Shown here: positions 26,841-38,192 of the stretch, piece after piece
How positions within the stretch are numbered: position 1 is the stretch's first letter
Layout: the number at the start of each line of letters is the position of its first letter
Source: Parasitella parasitica
Lineage: Eukaryota; Mucoromycota; Mucoromycetes; Mucorales; Mucoraceae
Reading direction: 5' to 3'
Assembly (NCBI GenBank): GCA_025201805.1
Contig: MU619316.1
Span: forward strand, 63,011-127,010
DNA: 64,000 nt
Position numbers and translations under genes: made by a program
Notes under the pieces: generated by a model
Told to the model about the DNA's origin: nothing
The model's database searches: none
What the model saw: the letters and a program-made list of their open reading frames with translations, nothing else

Positions 26841-27240
26841 CAAAATATCAGTGAGCAGAAGAAAGAAGAAGGGAGAAGAAGGAAAAAAAGAAAATTGTGG
26901 TGCTGCTTTGCTTTTGCACATACATTTTGGGGTGATACGAACAAAGCATTCAGCCACACTTTCCAATGGAACTTTATTTCACTGTGATCATTGCAAGATT
27001 CCCAGTTAAGTACAGTCATTTAAGTAGACATAAGCTCTTGGATGCATTTACATCAAATATCATTATTTGTTGTGCGAGTGTTTGTTACTCTAATGTGAAT
27101 TGAGCAACTCGAGTCCTCCATGATCGTTCTTGGGCGGCGCTTCAAGTAAGCCTGTTCTAGGATTAGGTATCTGGTATAAAAGAGTTTACATTTGTATTAC
27201 TTCTTTTTTCTGTTTTATTATACATAATCACTTATAAAAA
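26841..27240. promoter_or_regulatory. Shared divergent promoter of the HSPA12-like pair
   Basis: The 400 bases between the two start codons must contain both promoters. For the plus-strand gene a TATAAA lies at 27175-27180, about 65 bases before its ATG. No equally clear TATA element was seen for the minus gene. Regular GAA/TTC heat-shock elements were sought but not found in canonical spacing. Confidence 0.6.
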
Positions 27241-29183
27241 ATGAAAGACACCAAGGACAACTACAAACTAGTGATTTCTTACGACTTTGGAACTACATTT
27301 TCAGGTGCTTCATATGCTTTCACCCACAACGCAACGCCTGAAGTATTTGATGTACAAAAATGGTAACCGGCCACTTTCTCTATTTATTTGAAGCTCTAAG
27401 CATTGCATCGATGATTGTAGGCCTCATAAAGGTGGAAGCTTTTATCCCAAAACGCCTTCGATATCAGCGTACAAGCGCACAGACCCTGAAACTATGGTAG
27501 ATTGGGGCCATGGTGCCAAGAAGCGAATGCTTAAACCTCAAGCTGCCAAGGAAACGATAATTTTGTCAAACTTCAAACTCAATCTGGATGAGTCCCTGCA
27601 CCGAGGAATAGCAGAAAATCACAGGTAAGCATTGATTTTGCTTTTCAAACCACAGCAAGCACTGATACGTGCAGCAGGTCAGCGGTAAGAAACATCGCCG
27701 ATTATCTGAAAGCCCTTCATAAACATGTCTTGGAGGATGTAACCAAAGGTTTTGCCAAGAACTATGATCCTGATACTTTCCGTTACTGCTTGACTGTCCC
27801 TGCAATGTGGTCTGATTTAGCAAAATATTCAATGAGGAAAGCAGCTATACTGGCAGGATTAGTCAACAAAGAGGACCCTCAGGACAGATTGATACTGATT
27901 TCTGAGCCTGAAGCCGCTGCTTTGTATTGTGAGCGTATGTGCGAGCAAGTGAATTTAAAGAGAGGGGATCGCATGCTGATCTGTGATGCCGGCGGTGGAA
28001 CTGTTGATTTGATTGTATTTGAAGTGATCGACGATAGATTTCAAAGCAACAATCGCCTCAAGGAAGTAACCAAAGGCATTGGCGAGAGCTGCGGTAGCGT
28101 CTTTTTAGATCAGAATTTTAGGACTCTGATCCACGAAAAACTGGGGAATCAAGCCAAGACATTGCCTGCTGCTGCTATGAACAACCTAATGGACCAGTTT
28201 GTAGATAACATTAAACCGGAATTCGATGGATTAGACGACCAGTACTTGAGTTTACCTGCATCCATAAACTTGGATAAGCTAAATACGGATGCTGATTGTT
28301 TAGATGAAGGCACGATGGCACTGAGAGCGGATGAATTGAAGGAAAAAGTATTCGAGCCTGTGATAAAGCGTGTGGTAAGTCGCTGCTCTGTCAGATTGAC
28401 ACACAAAAAAAAATACTCATTTGTGCATTTGATAGATTGCACTTTTGGAAAAACAATACCAAAATGTGCCTGACAAGAAAGTTTCATGCATATTCCTAGT
28501 TGGTGGATTTGGCTCATCAAATTATTTGTTCCAGCGAGTGCAAGAAGAGTTTGAGACCAGAGTGGACCAAGTTTTGTGTCCTCCACGAGCTGCAATGGCA
28601 GTTGTACGCGGTGCCGTTTATTTCGGATTGAACCCACGAGTCATAACATCCAGAGTATCGCGTCGAACATACGGTATCAATGCGGGCCTGCCTTTTGATG
28701 AGGCATTGGACCCCATCTCCTCGCGAATAGTTCGGCCAGATGGCAGTATTCGTTGTACATCAAGGTTTCTAACATTTGTTAAAAAAGGAGATGAATTGCC
28801 AGTAGACCACTGCATTCGCGAAAGAATGTTTGTATATTACGGGACCTTGAAGGCTACAGATATAATGCTTTATACGACTGAAGATGATAAGGAACCACGA
28901 TACTTTGACGAGCCCAATGTTAAACAAGTAGCTGCAATTTCAGTTCCTATTCCACAACTAGCAAATGTTGCGCATGGTGAGCGTATTGCTTATACTGTTA
29001 GGTAGGCGGAAATGCGGATTAGATTAGATGAAAAATTTGCTAATAATGCAATGTAGAATGTATTTTGGCTTGACTGAAATTTTAATGGAAGCTGATTTTG
29101 GAAACGGCTTAATTCATAGAGTGCAGTGCAATTTTGACGCCGTTGACAAATATGACAGTGATCAAATCTTTACGGAATCTTGA
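27241..29183 (+). CDS. HSPA12-like Hsp70-family ATPase (copy B)
   Basis: Second HSPA12-type ATPase, 571 aa. Five exons: 27241-27362, 27421-27624, 27678-28374, 28436-29001 and 29057-29183. Motifs: ISYDFGTTFSGASYAF, WGHGAKKRML, LTVPAMWSDLAKYSMRKAA, LISEPEAAALYC, CDAGGGTVDLIVFEV, GIGESCGSVFLD and FLVGGFGSSNYLF. The intron before 27678 ends in a tandem acceptor (GCAGCAG), so alternative splicing could add or omit one residue. Compared with copy A it has fewer introns and a longer insertion before the third ATP motif, but the region from RGAVYFGLNP to the end aligns throughout. Diverged inverted duplicates are the simplest explanation for the pair. Role unknown. Confidence 0.92.
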
Positions 29184-29463
29184 CAAGGATTCTTATACAC
29201 AATTAACCTTGATATCATTGCGCCAAGCTCAAAACATACCTTCCTCTAAAACCTCTACCAGGCGAAATTATTCACGACCATCCAATACAAAAATTCCAGG
29301 ATAAGCACTTACTATTGCTATATATGGATAAATCGAATAAAAAAAACAACCTTTTCTCAATGCCAATGTGCCCACAAGTAGGCATATTTTCTTATTAGGC
29401 CCAAACCTCCAAATAACTTTCAGCATTTGCTACTACTGCTCCTTTTTATTATGTACATTGCCA

Positions 29464-30633
29464 TTACTGATGAGCAGTCTGCTGTTGTTGCTGTTGATGC
29501 TGTATCGCTAGCACACGATCTCTCTCGGCTTGTCTCATCTTCATTAAGGTTATCGATTCATAATCATCATCTGAAATTTTCGATGACATAGAGCCCTGAT
29601 GGATGTAAGCTGCGTTAGTATGACCAGATCCACTTTATGGTTGTATCCACCGACTGTACCTTGAAATTTGAGGGTATATTGAACGTTTTGAAAAAAGACG
29701 AATGTGATCCAGTAGTAAATAATGGTCTATCAGTTGCCGCAGTTGATCTGTTGTTTGTACTAAATAAAGCAGTACGGGCCTCCTTCTTCAATTCCTCTAC
29801 TTTGGTCATCTTTTCGACAATTGAAGGTGGTTTTCCGGTTAACCAGCCAATACTTTCGAACTTTGATAGCGAAGGATGTGTCTCTTTTTTTGTCAGAATA
29901 TTATACTATCGAAAGAGCGAATTAGCATGAATCTTGGTCGATTTTGCTACTTTCCACTTACAGCATCCACTACAGATTTAAATAAGACTGATGCGCTACC
30001 TTTCTTTTTTCCTGATAATGCAAGTGAATCCACTTCTGCTATAGAGTTCAGCATATCCAATAGTTCTTGTTCTGAAAAATCGTATTTTTTACGCTTCCAT
30101 TTGATCTTTAGAGCGCCTAATTCTGTTTCTGCATGAAGTGCTGGCTCTTGCGATGGCGAATCCTCAGCAGGAGAAGCCCAATCTTCTTGTCTTCTCTTTG
30201 CTCCTTCTTCACGAAGCTTGGCAAGTTGAGCCTCATATTCAGCCTTGGCCTGATCTTGGTCTGTTTTTGCTCGTTTAGCCTCCTGCTCTCGTCTCTCCAA
30301 TTCGTCTTGTGCGTGTCTTCTTTTAGAGTCCATCTCCTGCTTCTTTTTCAGTCTTTCCTGACGAGTCCTATGTCTCTGGTCATATTCGCTTCTTTTCTTT
30401 GGGTCTAATAATAGATCTTGGGCTTGTGTCAAGGCATGAAAGAGGACGGCTACAGAAACATTGTGAGTAATTGCGTTTACTGTGTTTTACAGCACTGATG
30501 TACCTGCATCCGCATCAGGGTTCTTATCAGGATGGACTTTCAATGCTTTCCTGCGATAAGCATTCTTGATGTCTTTTGTTGAGGCAGTTATCTCTATGCC
30601 TAAAAGCTGGTAATAATCTGCTTCACTTTCCAT
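29464..30633 (-). CDS. J-domain plus RRM splicing factor (DNAJC17 / Cwf23-like)
   Basis: Spliceosome-associated Hsp40, 323 aa. Four minus-strand exons: 30633-30504, 30449-29962, 29881-29660 and 29595-29464. The J domain occupies about residues 1-70 ([18 protein letters not shown], catalytic [11 protein letters not shown]). It is followed by a charged coiled coil rich in Lys, Glu, Arg and Gln (75-145) and a degenerate RRM (about 160-245; [17 protein letters not shown] and ASVLFKS). The C-terminus ends with [17 protein letters not shown] and a Gln-rich tail. J domain, coiled coil, RRM and the [11 protein letters not shown] tail together are characteristic of DNAJC17, the counterpart of yeast Cwc23 and fission yeast Cwf23. 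The HPD is intact, so it should stimulate an Hsp70. Confidence 0.9.
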
Positions 30634-32097
30634 GCTGTGTCAGATGCAAAAGGAAGAAGAAGAGGAAGCGAAATCTGGGTTTGGATTAAGCAAAGCATTA
30701 CGACGAGGGACGTCGAAACCTTTCTACTCAGGGACTGTCTTAAGTCAAAAATTTTTCTTGAAAGCTATAAAAAGGTGGCCTATTCCTGATGCGACTTCTC
30801 TCTTCTATCGCTCATTTTACAAAAAGGTTAGTACGCACGATAATTTTCAAATGCACAAACGTATGGTTGGTCGCGCAAAAGATGTCTTTAAGTCAAACAA
30901 ACTAGAGTTTCTGATCATTGATGTGAATCTTTTATTCCTGATGCTAACATCAACCGTACTGCTGACATTTGGAACATTTGAATTTTTACTTGTCAATACT
31001 GATTCAGTTTCTTAATTAGATGAATGTATACTTATATTTAATATAAACGAAAAATTTCTCGCGGTTAGCTGTGTATATAATAGTAAGTATTTTTTTTTCT
31101 GTCTTGCGAAGCAAAGGATTCAAATGATGATCGAACTTTTTTAAAAAGTTGGAATTACCGTCTGAACTACATGTAGATACAAATTGGCTGTTTTCCTGAT
31201 AATCCTTTTTGCTTCATTTCATAAAACTTTATAGTTTCATGTCACTAAATATTCTTTTGTTTAGATCTGGTCGAGCAACCAGGTTATTTATATCGCCAGG
31301 CCTTGTTGACTGTTGATGGTAAATACCGTTTCTTTCTCTTTTGGGGCTCTTTCTGTCTTATTTTTCATGGTTTAAATGATGATCCCATTTAGATGACGAG
31401 TCTGAAGAGTCATTCAATGTCGAAACAACTTTTTAATACCATTCATGCTTTTCTGAAACATGAAAATGAAAGACTGAAATCCTTTTTTTTTTTAATTTAT
31501 CGTGTTTATATCCAAAACTGATCAAATTTATATTCACTTAGCTCCAATTAATTTCGGTAAAGGTCATAATTTTATTCGGTAACTATTCTCAAAATTGAAT
31601 TGGCTGTTATGGTTGCTGGTCCAAGTGCAAGAAAATGATCTCATAATTGATGAACATCAAAAACAAAAGACAAGCATATGTCTGATTCTCATGACGAGTT
31701 TTTCCTAGTCTGATATTTTGAATCTTTTCCTGCCTCTTCTTCCAAATGTCATTAGCCTTAATGATGTGTATATTCGTCGGTATTAACATCTCATCCTCTT
31801 TCAAGGCTACCATTACTCTTGAATGAAAGACGAATTTGTTAAAGGTAATTATCTTCAAAATCAATCAATTATTATTATTTCAAGGATGATAAATATAATC
31901 ACGACGGTCTTCATAAAAACCTTGATGAAAATGGCTACTAGCTCCTACAATCTGAAAATATTAATAATTGATTAATTTTGTGCTCGTTTAATTAACACTG
32001 TTGTTAACTTTGTTTTGAATTTATATAGGTAATTGTAAATACACTCTAAGGTTGTTTTTTCTTTTTAAATAATAAAAATGTCTTTAAATTGTACTCT

Positions 32098-32150
<53 letters not shown>

Positions 32151-32487
32151 CTCATTTTTGACAAGCCACTTGTCAGTTAATTAAGAGACATAAATCCGTC
32201 ATTAGTCGTATTGAAAATAGACAGGCAAAACCCGCAATTGGCTTGATTATGCACCAAGGCACAAAGACACAAATGCATTGATTTCATACATTTTCTAAGA
32301 ATAAGCAATTTTATGTATATTTAAAAAAACAGAAAAAAAAAATAGCAGACTAAACAGTTATTATAACGAGAAATGTATGTGTATATTGTGCGTTGTGATG
32401 TCGTGAGGTTGAGTTGAATAAGTGGGTGATAAAAGAACAAGAAAAATAAAATAAAATAAAATAAAAAAATATAATATTAACAATGAT
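30634..32487. other. AT-rich spacer
   Basis: About 1.85 kb between the divergent start of the DNAJC17-like gene and the stop of TIF6. It holds a 49-base poly(T) tract at 32099-32147. ORFs at 30632-31015 (plus) and 31607-31864 (minus) have no motifs or introns and are not supported as genes. Confidence 0.55.
32099..32147. repeat. Poly(T) homopolymer, 49 nt
   Basis: Uninterrupted T run downstream of TIF6. The length may be inexact in the assembly. Confidence 0.9.
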
Positions 32488-33338
32488 TTAAGAGTAAGTA
32501 TCAACCAAGGTATCTCTCAATTCGTTGACGATTGCAGTAGGTTGAGCATCCTGCAACTCGAAGATACTCTCCATTACACTCAGTTCTGTGGAGGTAGTAT
32601 CCAGACCAGCAAATGCACACCAATCATTGACAACGCAGCCAGCGCCAATAACGTCTGAACCACGGTTCACTGTACCAGCAACCAAAGGAATCTGCAAAAG
32701 TGAAGATAATTCATCTTGAGTTTGAACAGAGGTGCGAGGATGAACGAGACCACCCTGGTTACTCAAAGCGCAATAAGATCCAACAAGGACATTATCGGCA
32801 ATAGTTTGACGGAAAACTTCGACTTGGAGTGTATCAGCAATAATCTCTTCGGTTTCTCGGTCGATATCAGGGTGAACCAAAGCAACATAGTCATTACAGG
32901 CAATAACGTTACCCAAAGCAGACAAACGTTCTTCCACACGCTGGACGACAACATTTTCCGGGAGTGAATTGCGCAAATGTTGGAGTTCTTGATCAGTGGT
33001 GGTACTTGGAACAAGCAAACCGTTCTTGTTACCGGCAGTCAAACGACCGATAATACGAGTACCAGCAATAGAAGTGTGAACAACAGGGATAACATCACCT
33101 AACTCACCTTCAAAAACACTGCAAAACAGCCATTCATTACCCAATCTTCCTTCCATTTAGTGCCAAAATTGCTTACCTGTAAAAATTCTCGGAGCCACCC
33201 AAGGCTACTAAACAATAGCTGTTTGTTAAACGAGAGAAAACGCCAATCTCGTTACTATTCTCAAATTGCGCGCCTTCACGTCAAGATGTTATTGATGCTG
33301 AATAATTAATGTCATGGTTTCTACTTACGAACAGCCAT
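32488..33338 (-). CDS. TIF6: Translation initiation factor 6 (eIF6)
   Basis: Ribosome anti-association factor needed for 60S biogenesis, 245 aa, exactly the usual family length. Three minus-strand exons: 33338-33329 (10 nt), 33273-33177 and 33118-32488. It starts [16 protein letters not shown]. Further landmarks are [67 protein letters not shown] and [14 protein letters not shown], spread over the fivefold repeat of the protein. The annotation begins with a tiny exon because the frame at 33118 has no Met in the conserved position and the upstream exons restore the family N-terminus exactly. Confidence 0.97.
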
Positions 33339-34187
33339 ATGATTTAACTTGTAGGAGTAAAGAAAAAGTGTGTTTAATAAAAATTTTTGCACTTTTATTC
33401 TGTTGAAGGCGCAGTAGTTCATTAGGTGACTATGTATTCTTACAGTGCACCATTAATAATGCGTTGCTAAACTGCTGCGGTTGCCACTTTGTATCCAATC
33501 AAGTACGCTAGCATGCAGGTCAAGAATCTGTCATCACATTCTGAATATGTTAAAATGAATGAGAATCAGTTTTAAAAGGGATTTGGGGATTTCCAAGGGG
33601 GTTAACAATAAAATCTATGCTTGTTGGGTACATATTTAAACCCAAATCTCTGTGTGTTTAGTTGACAATAAGGGTACATCGTCTTATCACATTATTTCAT
33701 ACAGAGATATTGTTCAATGCAAAATAATATGAAAGTCTTTTGAAAAGGGGCTGCTAATTTCTTTGGTATCAGAAGGTTAAATCATACGAGCATATTGCAA
33801 TTTCGTCTCAAAAATGATTCTGGATCAATCTACAGCGTGAGAAAGAACGCATCTTGAGAATATGAGCTTTTCAAATTTGAGAAATAATTCTTGGTTGCAA
33901 TTCTTCAAAGACTGAAAATCTTGAGCTTTTTATCTACAAAATGCATTGTCCATACATGATTTCTTATTTTCGGAAGCAAAAATAAAATAAAAACACAATG
34001 CAAGTCGAACTACCACTTCAAAAATTGTTTGATCGTCAGATCTATCCCCCAAATAGTCGATCCCTCGCAATATATTGCGAACTGTGATGCCAATGTATGA
34101 ATTTTCATGACTGTAATTGTTTATTTTAACATGGATCTATTTGAAAACAGTTGGAATTGCTTGATTTGACATTTAAAACTGATTAAA
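33339..34187. other. Intergenic, no gene seen
   Basis: About 850 AT-rich bases between the TIF6 start and the RPL28 stop. No supported feature. Confidence 0.6.
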
Positions 34188-34802
34188 TTAAGCAATGAGC
34201 TCAACAACTATAAGAAAGTAATTAGATATTGGAACCTCCAATGCCAATTAAAAACTTACCACCGCCGGCTTCCTTGATCTTCTTCTCAGCAAGACGAGAG
34301 ACGAAACGTGTGCGGACAATGACAGGTTGGGAGATGGTACCCTTGGCCAAAACCTTACCATAACCCTATTCAAGTACAATGCATTAATACATCAAGATTA
34401 CCACTGGCTAGAGAGGGTTACTACCTTTTGGAGGGCATCAATAACGGGGACCTTCTCAGTATTCTTGTATTGCTCACGAACACCTTCACCAGCAAGAGTC
34501 CAGATCTTGTCAAGATTTACAATAGGACGCCAGTTGACATTGTTCTTCAAGTGGAAATGACGCATACCGACCTTACCAAAGTAACCAGGATGGTACTTAT
34601 CCATGTTAATACGGTGATGATGTTGACCACCTGCAAGACCACGACCACCAGGATGCTTTCTGTGCTTACCAACACGACCGTGACCAGCTGAGACGTGTCC
34701 ACGCTTCTTTCTGTTGTGATGCAATCTAGTAGGCTAATTGATACATCATTGTTAATTTCGGGTAAATGGATGGATGGGTGAGATGGTGTGGAGCTTTACC
34801 AT
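34188..34802 (-). CDS. RPL28: 60S ribosomal protein L28/L27a (uL15)
   Basis: Large-subunit ribosomal protein, 145 aa. Four minus-strand exons: 34802-34800 (the ATG alone), 34733-34425, 34365-34260 and 34207-34188. Family signatures: [47 protein letters not shown] and the C-terminal GGVVELIA. The first exon consists of the initiator codon only, which restores the expected [12 protein letters not shown]-terminus. It is divergently paired with RPS16 across 273 bases. Confidence 0.96.
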
Positions 34803-35075
34803 GTTAAAAGATACGGCAGATCAAGTAATTTCGACGCTGGTCTGCGATTTGGATTACTTTTGTTGGATCTTCTGTTAAAGCTACTCCGGTCCGGATACTC
34901 TTTACATACCTTTAATGTTGCTTTTATTGGGATTGGGAGGAGGAAGATAATCCGCTGTGAGCCTTGAGAATTATTTTCCCTCTCTTAACTTAAAGGTAAA
35001 AAAAAAAAAAAGAAGAAAGCATATCAATCCATTGTATGAATCCATCCAATTAATCAATCCATCAAACTTTAGATA
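34803..35075. promoter_or_regulatory. Bidirectional ribosomal-protein promoter region
   Basis: The 273 bases between the ATGs of RPL28 and RPS16. It includes the GC-richer ACTCCGGTCCGGATA (CCGG repeated, partly palindromic) near 34880 and purine-rich stretches near 34930-35025. Co-regulation is inferred from gene content and head-to-head layout. Confidence 0.55.
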
Positions 35076-35848
35076 ATGGAAGCTGTCCAAACTTTCGGTC
35101 GCAAGGTTCGTTTGACTTTAAACACGGAATTTTGAGTTGTGGAGAAACGATTGTCAATGGTGCCGGCAGTAGATGGAAGCTTTACAGACAACAGCGAAAT
35201 ATACGCATACAATTGAAAGACATAAAAAGAGACTCTCAGTTTATCAAGCATGGTTGCTAGGCTACCAAGTGCTGTTATGATTTTGACATTTCATACAATC
35301 TACATTAGGAATTAGTTGATGGACGTTTATTCGAGTATTCAGGTGTTTCCAGTAGCCATTGTTTTTAACTTTATCCATATGCACTATTGGATAGTCGTTT
35401 TGACCATAACTCAAATGTGTGCTGAATACCGTATATACTAACATTTTATCGATAGAAAACCGCAACTGCTGTCGCTCACTGTAAGCGTGGCCACGGTCTT
35501 ATCCGTATCAATGGTTCTCCCATTGAGCTTCTCGAACCCGAGATCTTGAAGTTCAAGGTCTATGAAGTTATCCTTCTTTTGGGCGAGGAACGTTTCGCCA
35601 ATACTGATATCAGAATCCGCGTCAACGGTGGTGGCCACACTTCTCAAGTTTATGCTATCCGTCAAGCTCTTGCCAAGGCCATTGTTGCTTTCTATCAAAA
35701 ATTTGTTGATGAGGCCGCCAAGAAGGAGATCAAGGAAATCCTTGTTCAATACGACCGTACTCTCCTTGTCGCTGATCCCCGTCGTTGTGAACCCAAGAAG
35801 TTCGGTGGTCCTGGTGCTCGCGCTCGCTTCCAAAAGTCTTACCGTTAA
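35076..35848 (+). CDS. RPS16: 40S ribosomal protein S16 (uS9)
   Basis: Small-subunit ribosomal protein, 140 aa. Exons 35076-35105 and 35456-35848. It reads [47 protein letters not shown], and ends [12 protein letters not shown], the conserved uS9 tail that reaches the P-site tRNA. The single intron is 350 bases, five to six times longer than most introns here, with a good branch point (ACTAAC) near its 3' end. The donor GTTCGT is weaker than others in the window. Confidence 0.97.
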
Positions 35849-38192
35849 ATCGGTTATTTCTGTTGGCTGTTGTTGTATACAACAATATATTAACGTGCAC
35901 ATTTTAAAATAATATATTGATTTATCTTGTACATGAATATGATCCTGAAATTGGACGTGTCAATGTTAGAATACAATGAGAGAATAGAATCGTACATATA
36001 TGGAACGTAGAAAGATAGTTTCTTGTCACGTTGTCAGCGTAATTTTGTTAGTAGTTTGCACAAGTTGGTAGTGCGCTCATGTGGCACTTGGCATGGAGAG
36101 GAGCATGGTGTTGCAAGATCAGAACGAAGATGATTATATGCACATAATTCCGCAATTTAACAAAAAAAAAAACTAATCGTTGGGAATGTAGTTGTGCACT
36201 GTATCCATGTATTTGCCTATTGTCAACACTTGAAAGTATTCGTTAAAGTTACAAGGGCGCCGCTTGTCATTACATATCAGTAGCAGAAGTTGACTACAGA
36301 TAATTTTGCTTGAATGATTTTTCGCTCTACTATGCCATGAGTGATTTGATAACATTATTTTGACAAGGAAAAATTTCGATCTCGAGGATTTTGAATTTGG
36401 TAGCTCTTCAGAACCTGGTGGAATGGTTGGCTCTATGAAAACATTTCGTGTGATTATGAATCAATCAAGAAGGGCATAAAATCAGATTACCGAAGCTGTG
36501 AAAAAAGCAAGCTTACTAGCAATCGCCAAAAGGTGTATTCTATAGTGCTTTCGTGATAATTTTTTAAAAACACTAGTAATAAATGCTCAGTTTATATTTA
36601 ACAGGCTGTGAAAATATCTTCTTTGAGCAAATCATAAGAGCGATTTCCACATCCTCTTCCATTTAATAACAATTGGTCCTATTTCCTTAATTATCTACAT
36701 TGTAAATATGTAGCCCATCCCTCATTCGAAAAGTGTAGACAATTAAGAAGGCACTTATCAGCAGTATCTGGGAAGTTTCGCTCATTAAACAGGTGTGTTA
36801 ACCGGCCTTGCGGAGCCCTATCGAAAATTTCAAAATCCTAAAGTCCAATTTTCTTGAAATAAAGAGACTCGTAAAGATTTTAACATGTTCAAACACCAAG
36901 CTATCATACCTGGTATCTAATATTTTATATCATGCTTAGCGAACTTTACAAGATTCCGCTTTTTGTTTTCAAATATGTCTCAAAAAAATTAAAAAACTGT
37001 TTTTAAGGGATAAATGAAAAGACTGCAATCCAATCCAGTGAAATAAAGTAACCTGATGAAAGAGGGCACGTTATGCTAGCTTTAAAATTATATTTTGTGC
37101 ACTATGTTCCATCTTACTTTCTGTAACTGACTCGAGCACATATATAAAATGGCGCATGACATAGTAATTCTGGCCTTTATTATATCCATCAGATATAAGC
37201 TCTCCTTAATTTCTGCAATGATGTATCAATGTTTTCCTTTAAGGATTTCAATAATCACAGTTCTATAGAATTACCTACTCAACACATCTGTAATTTTAGG
37301 TCAAACCGCATTATGTTGGTAAGCTTACGGCAGCCATAATAATATAGAGACTTTGATTTCCAACAATGGAAGCCAAACACCCAAAGATCAAATCACTCGC
37401 ACCCTTTCCTCTAAAATACCAATGTTTGGTGCTTGATGGGATTCAAAAAGAGAGCTACATATAAAAACGGGGCTCATTTCCATATATACAACCAACAACT
37501 CCTTGACCAAATAAAATGAAAATCAAGACGGTTTTCATAGCTAAAAAAGTTGTCAAAATCACTGAATCCTTTTAATTTCGATCAAGAAAATAGTAGCGCA
37601 TTTAGGCGGGTCAGAGATGTGCTTGCTTGTCAATCAACATTGAGAGGAATCCCGCTTGCAGAATATTGTAACCAGACTGCATAAGAACAATTGAACAATG
37701 AAATGTTCGTAGGTTGATCAAATGCATGTAGCATGATTATCCATTCTCAGAGTTCGACTGCCGTATAATCTATACGTTTGTCGAAATGTTGTCATTTCTA
37801 TACAAACTAGACATTTTCTACTTGATTTTAAATATAGATTTCAAAGTATCAATAATGTGGTACCATTAAATGACAATAGTGTGAGTATAGAATAGAGAGC
37901 ACTTCCTACCGTGACACACAATATTGAGTGTAACATGATTGCATCAAACTCCCCTTCTCCTATCATACTCCATCTCACTACTGTGCACACCAGTCTCCCT
38001 TTCCCGAGATTTTTGTATGAATTTGTCTCCCTAGATAAACATATCAAAAACTAAACTAACACAATTATAAATGGAATAAAATTTTATTGTTGGTGAAATT
38101 AAGAATAATGATTTCTAGTATGTGGTAAAGATCGACTTTTACAATGGATTATTAGTTGAAAAAAAAAAAAAAGAGGGCGTGTTTACGTGCGC
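35849..38192. other. Large AT-rich spacer, no gene seen
   Basis: About 2.3 kb between the RPS16 stop and the stop of the GPI-anchored protein gene. The longest ORFs are 60-68 codons without motifs. Poly(A) at 38159-38172 lies next to the 3' end of the GPI gene. Confidence 0.6.

Noticed and set aside
26841-27240. Heat-shock elements between the HSPA12-like genes
   Set aside because: TTC triplets are present but not in the regular 5-bp inverted spacing required.
30632-31015. 127-codon plus ORF overlapping the DNAJC17-like start
   Set aside because: Low-complexity Glu-rich start, no recognisable domain, and it overlaps the start codon and promoter of a well-supported gene.
32099-32147. Poly(T) as a minus-strand retrotransposon tail
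   Set aside because: No adjacent retroelement sequence or target-site duplication was found; a simple homopolymer is enough.
35106-35455. C/D-box snoRNA in the RPS16 intron
   Set aside because: TTGATGG and CTGA occur, but neither is a convincing C/D pair and no terminal stem flanks them.
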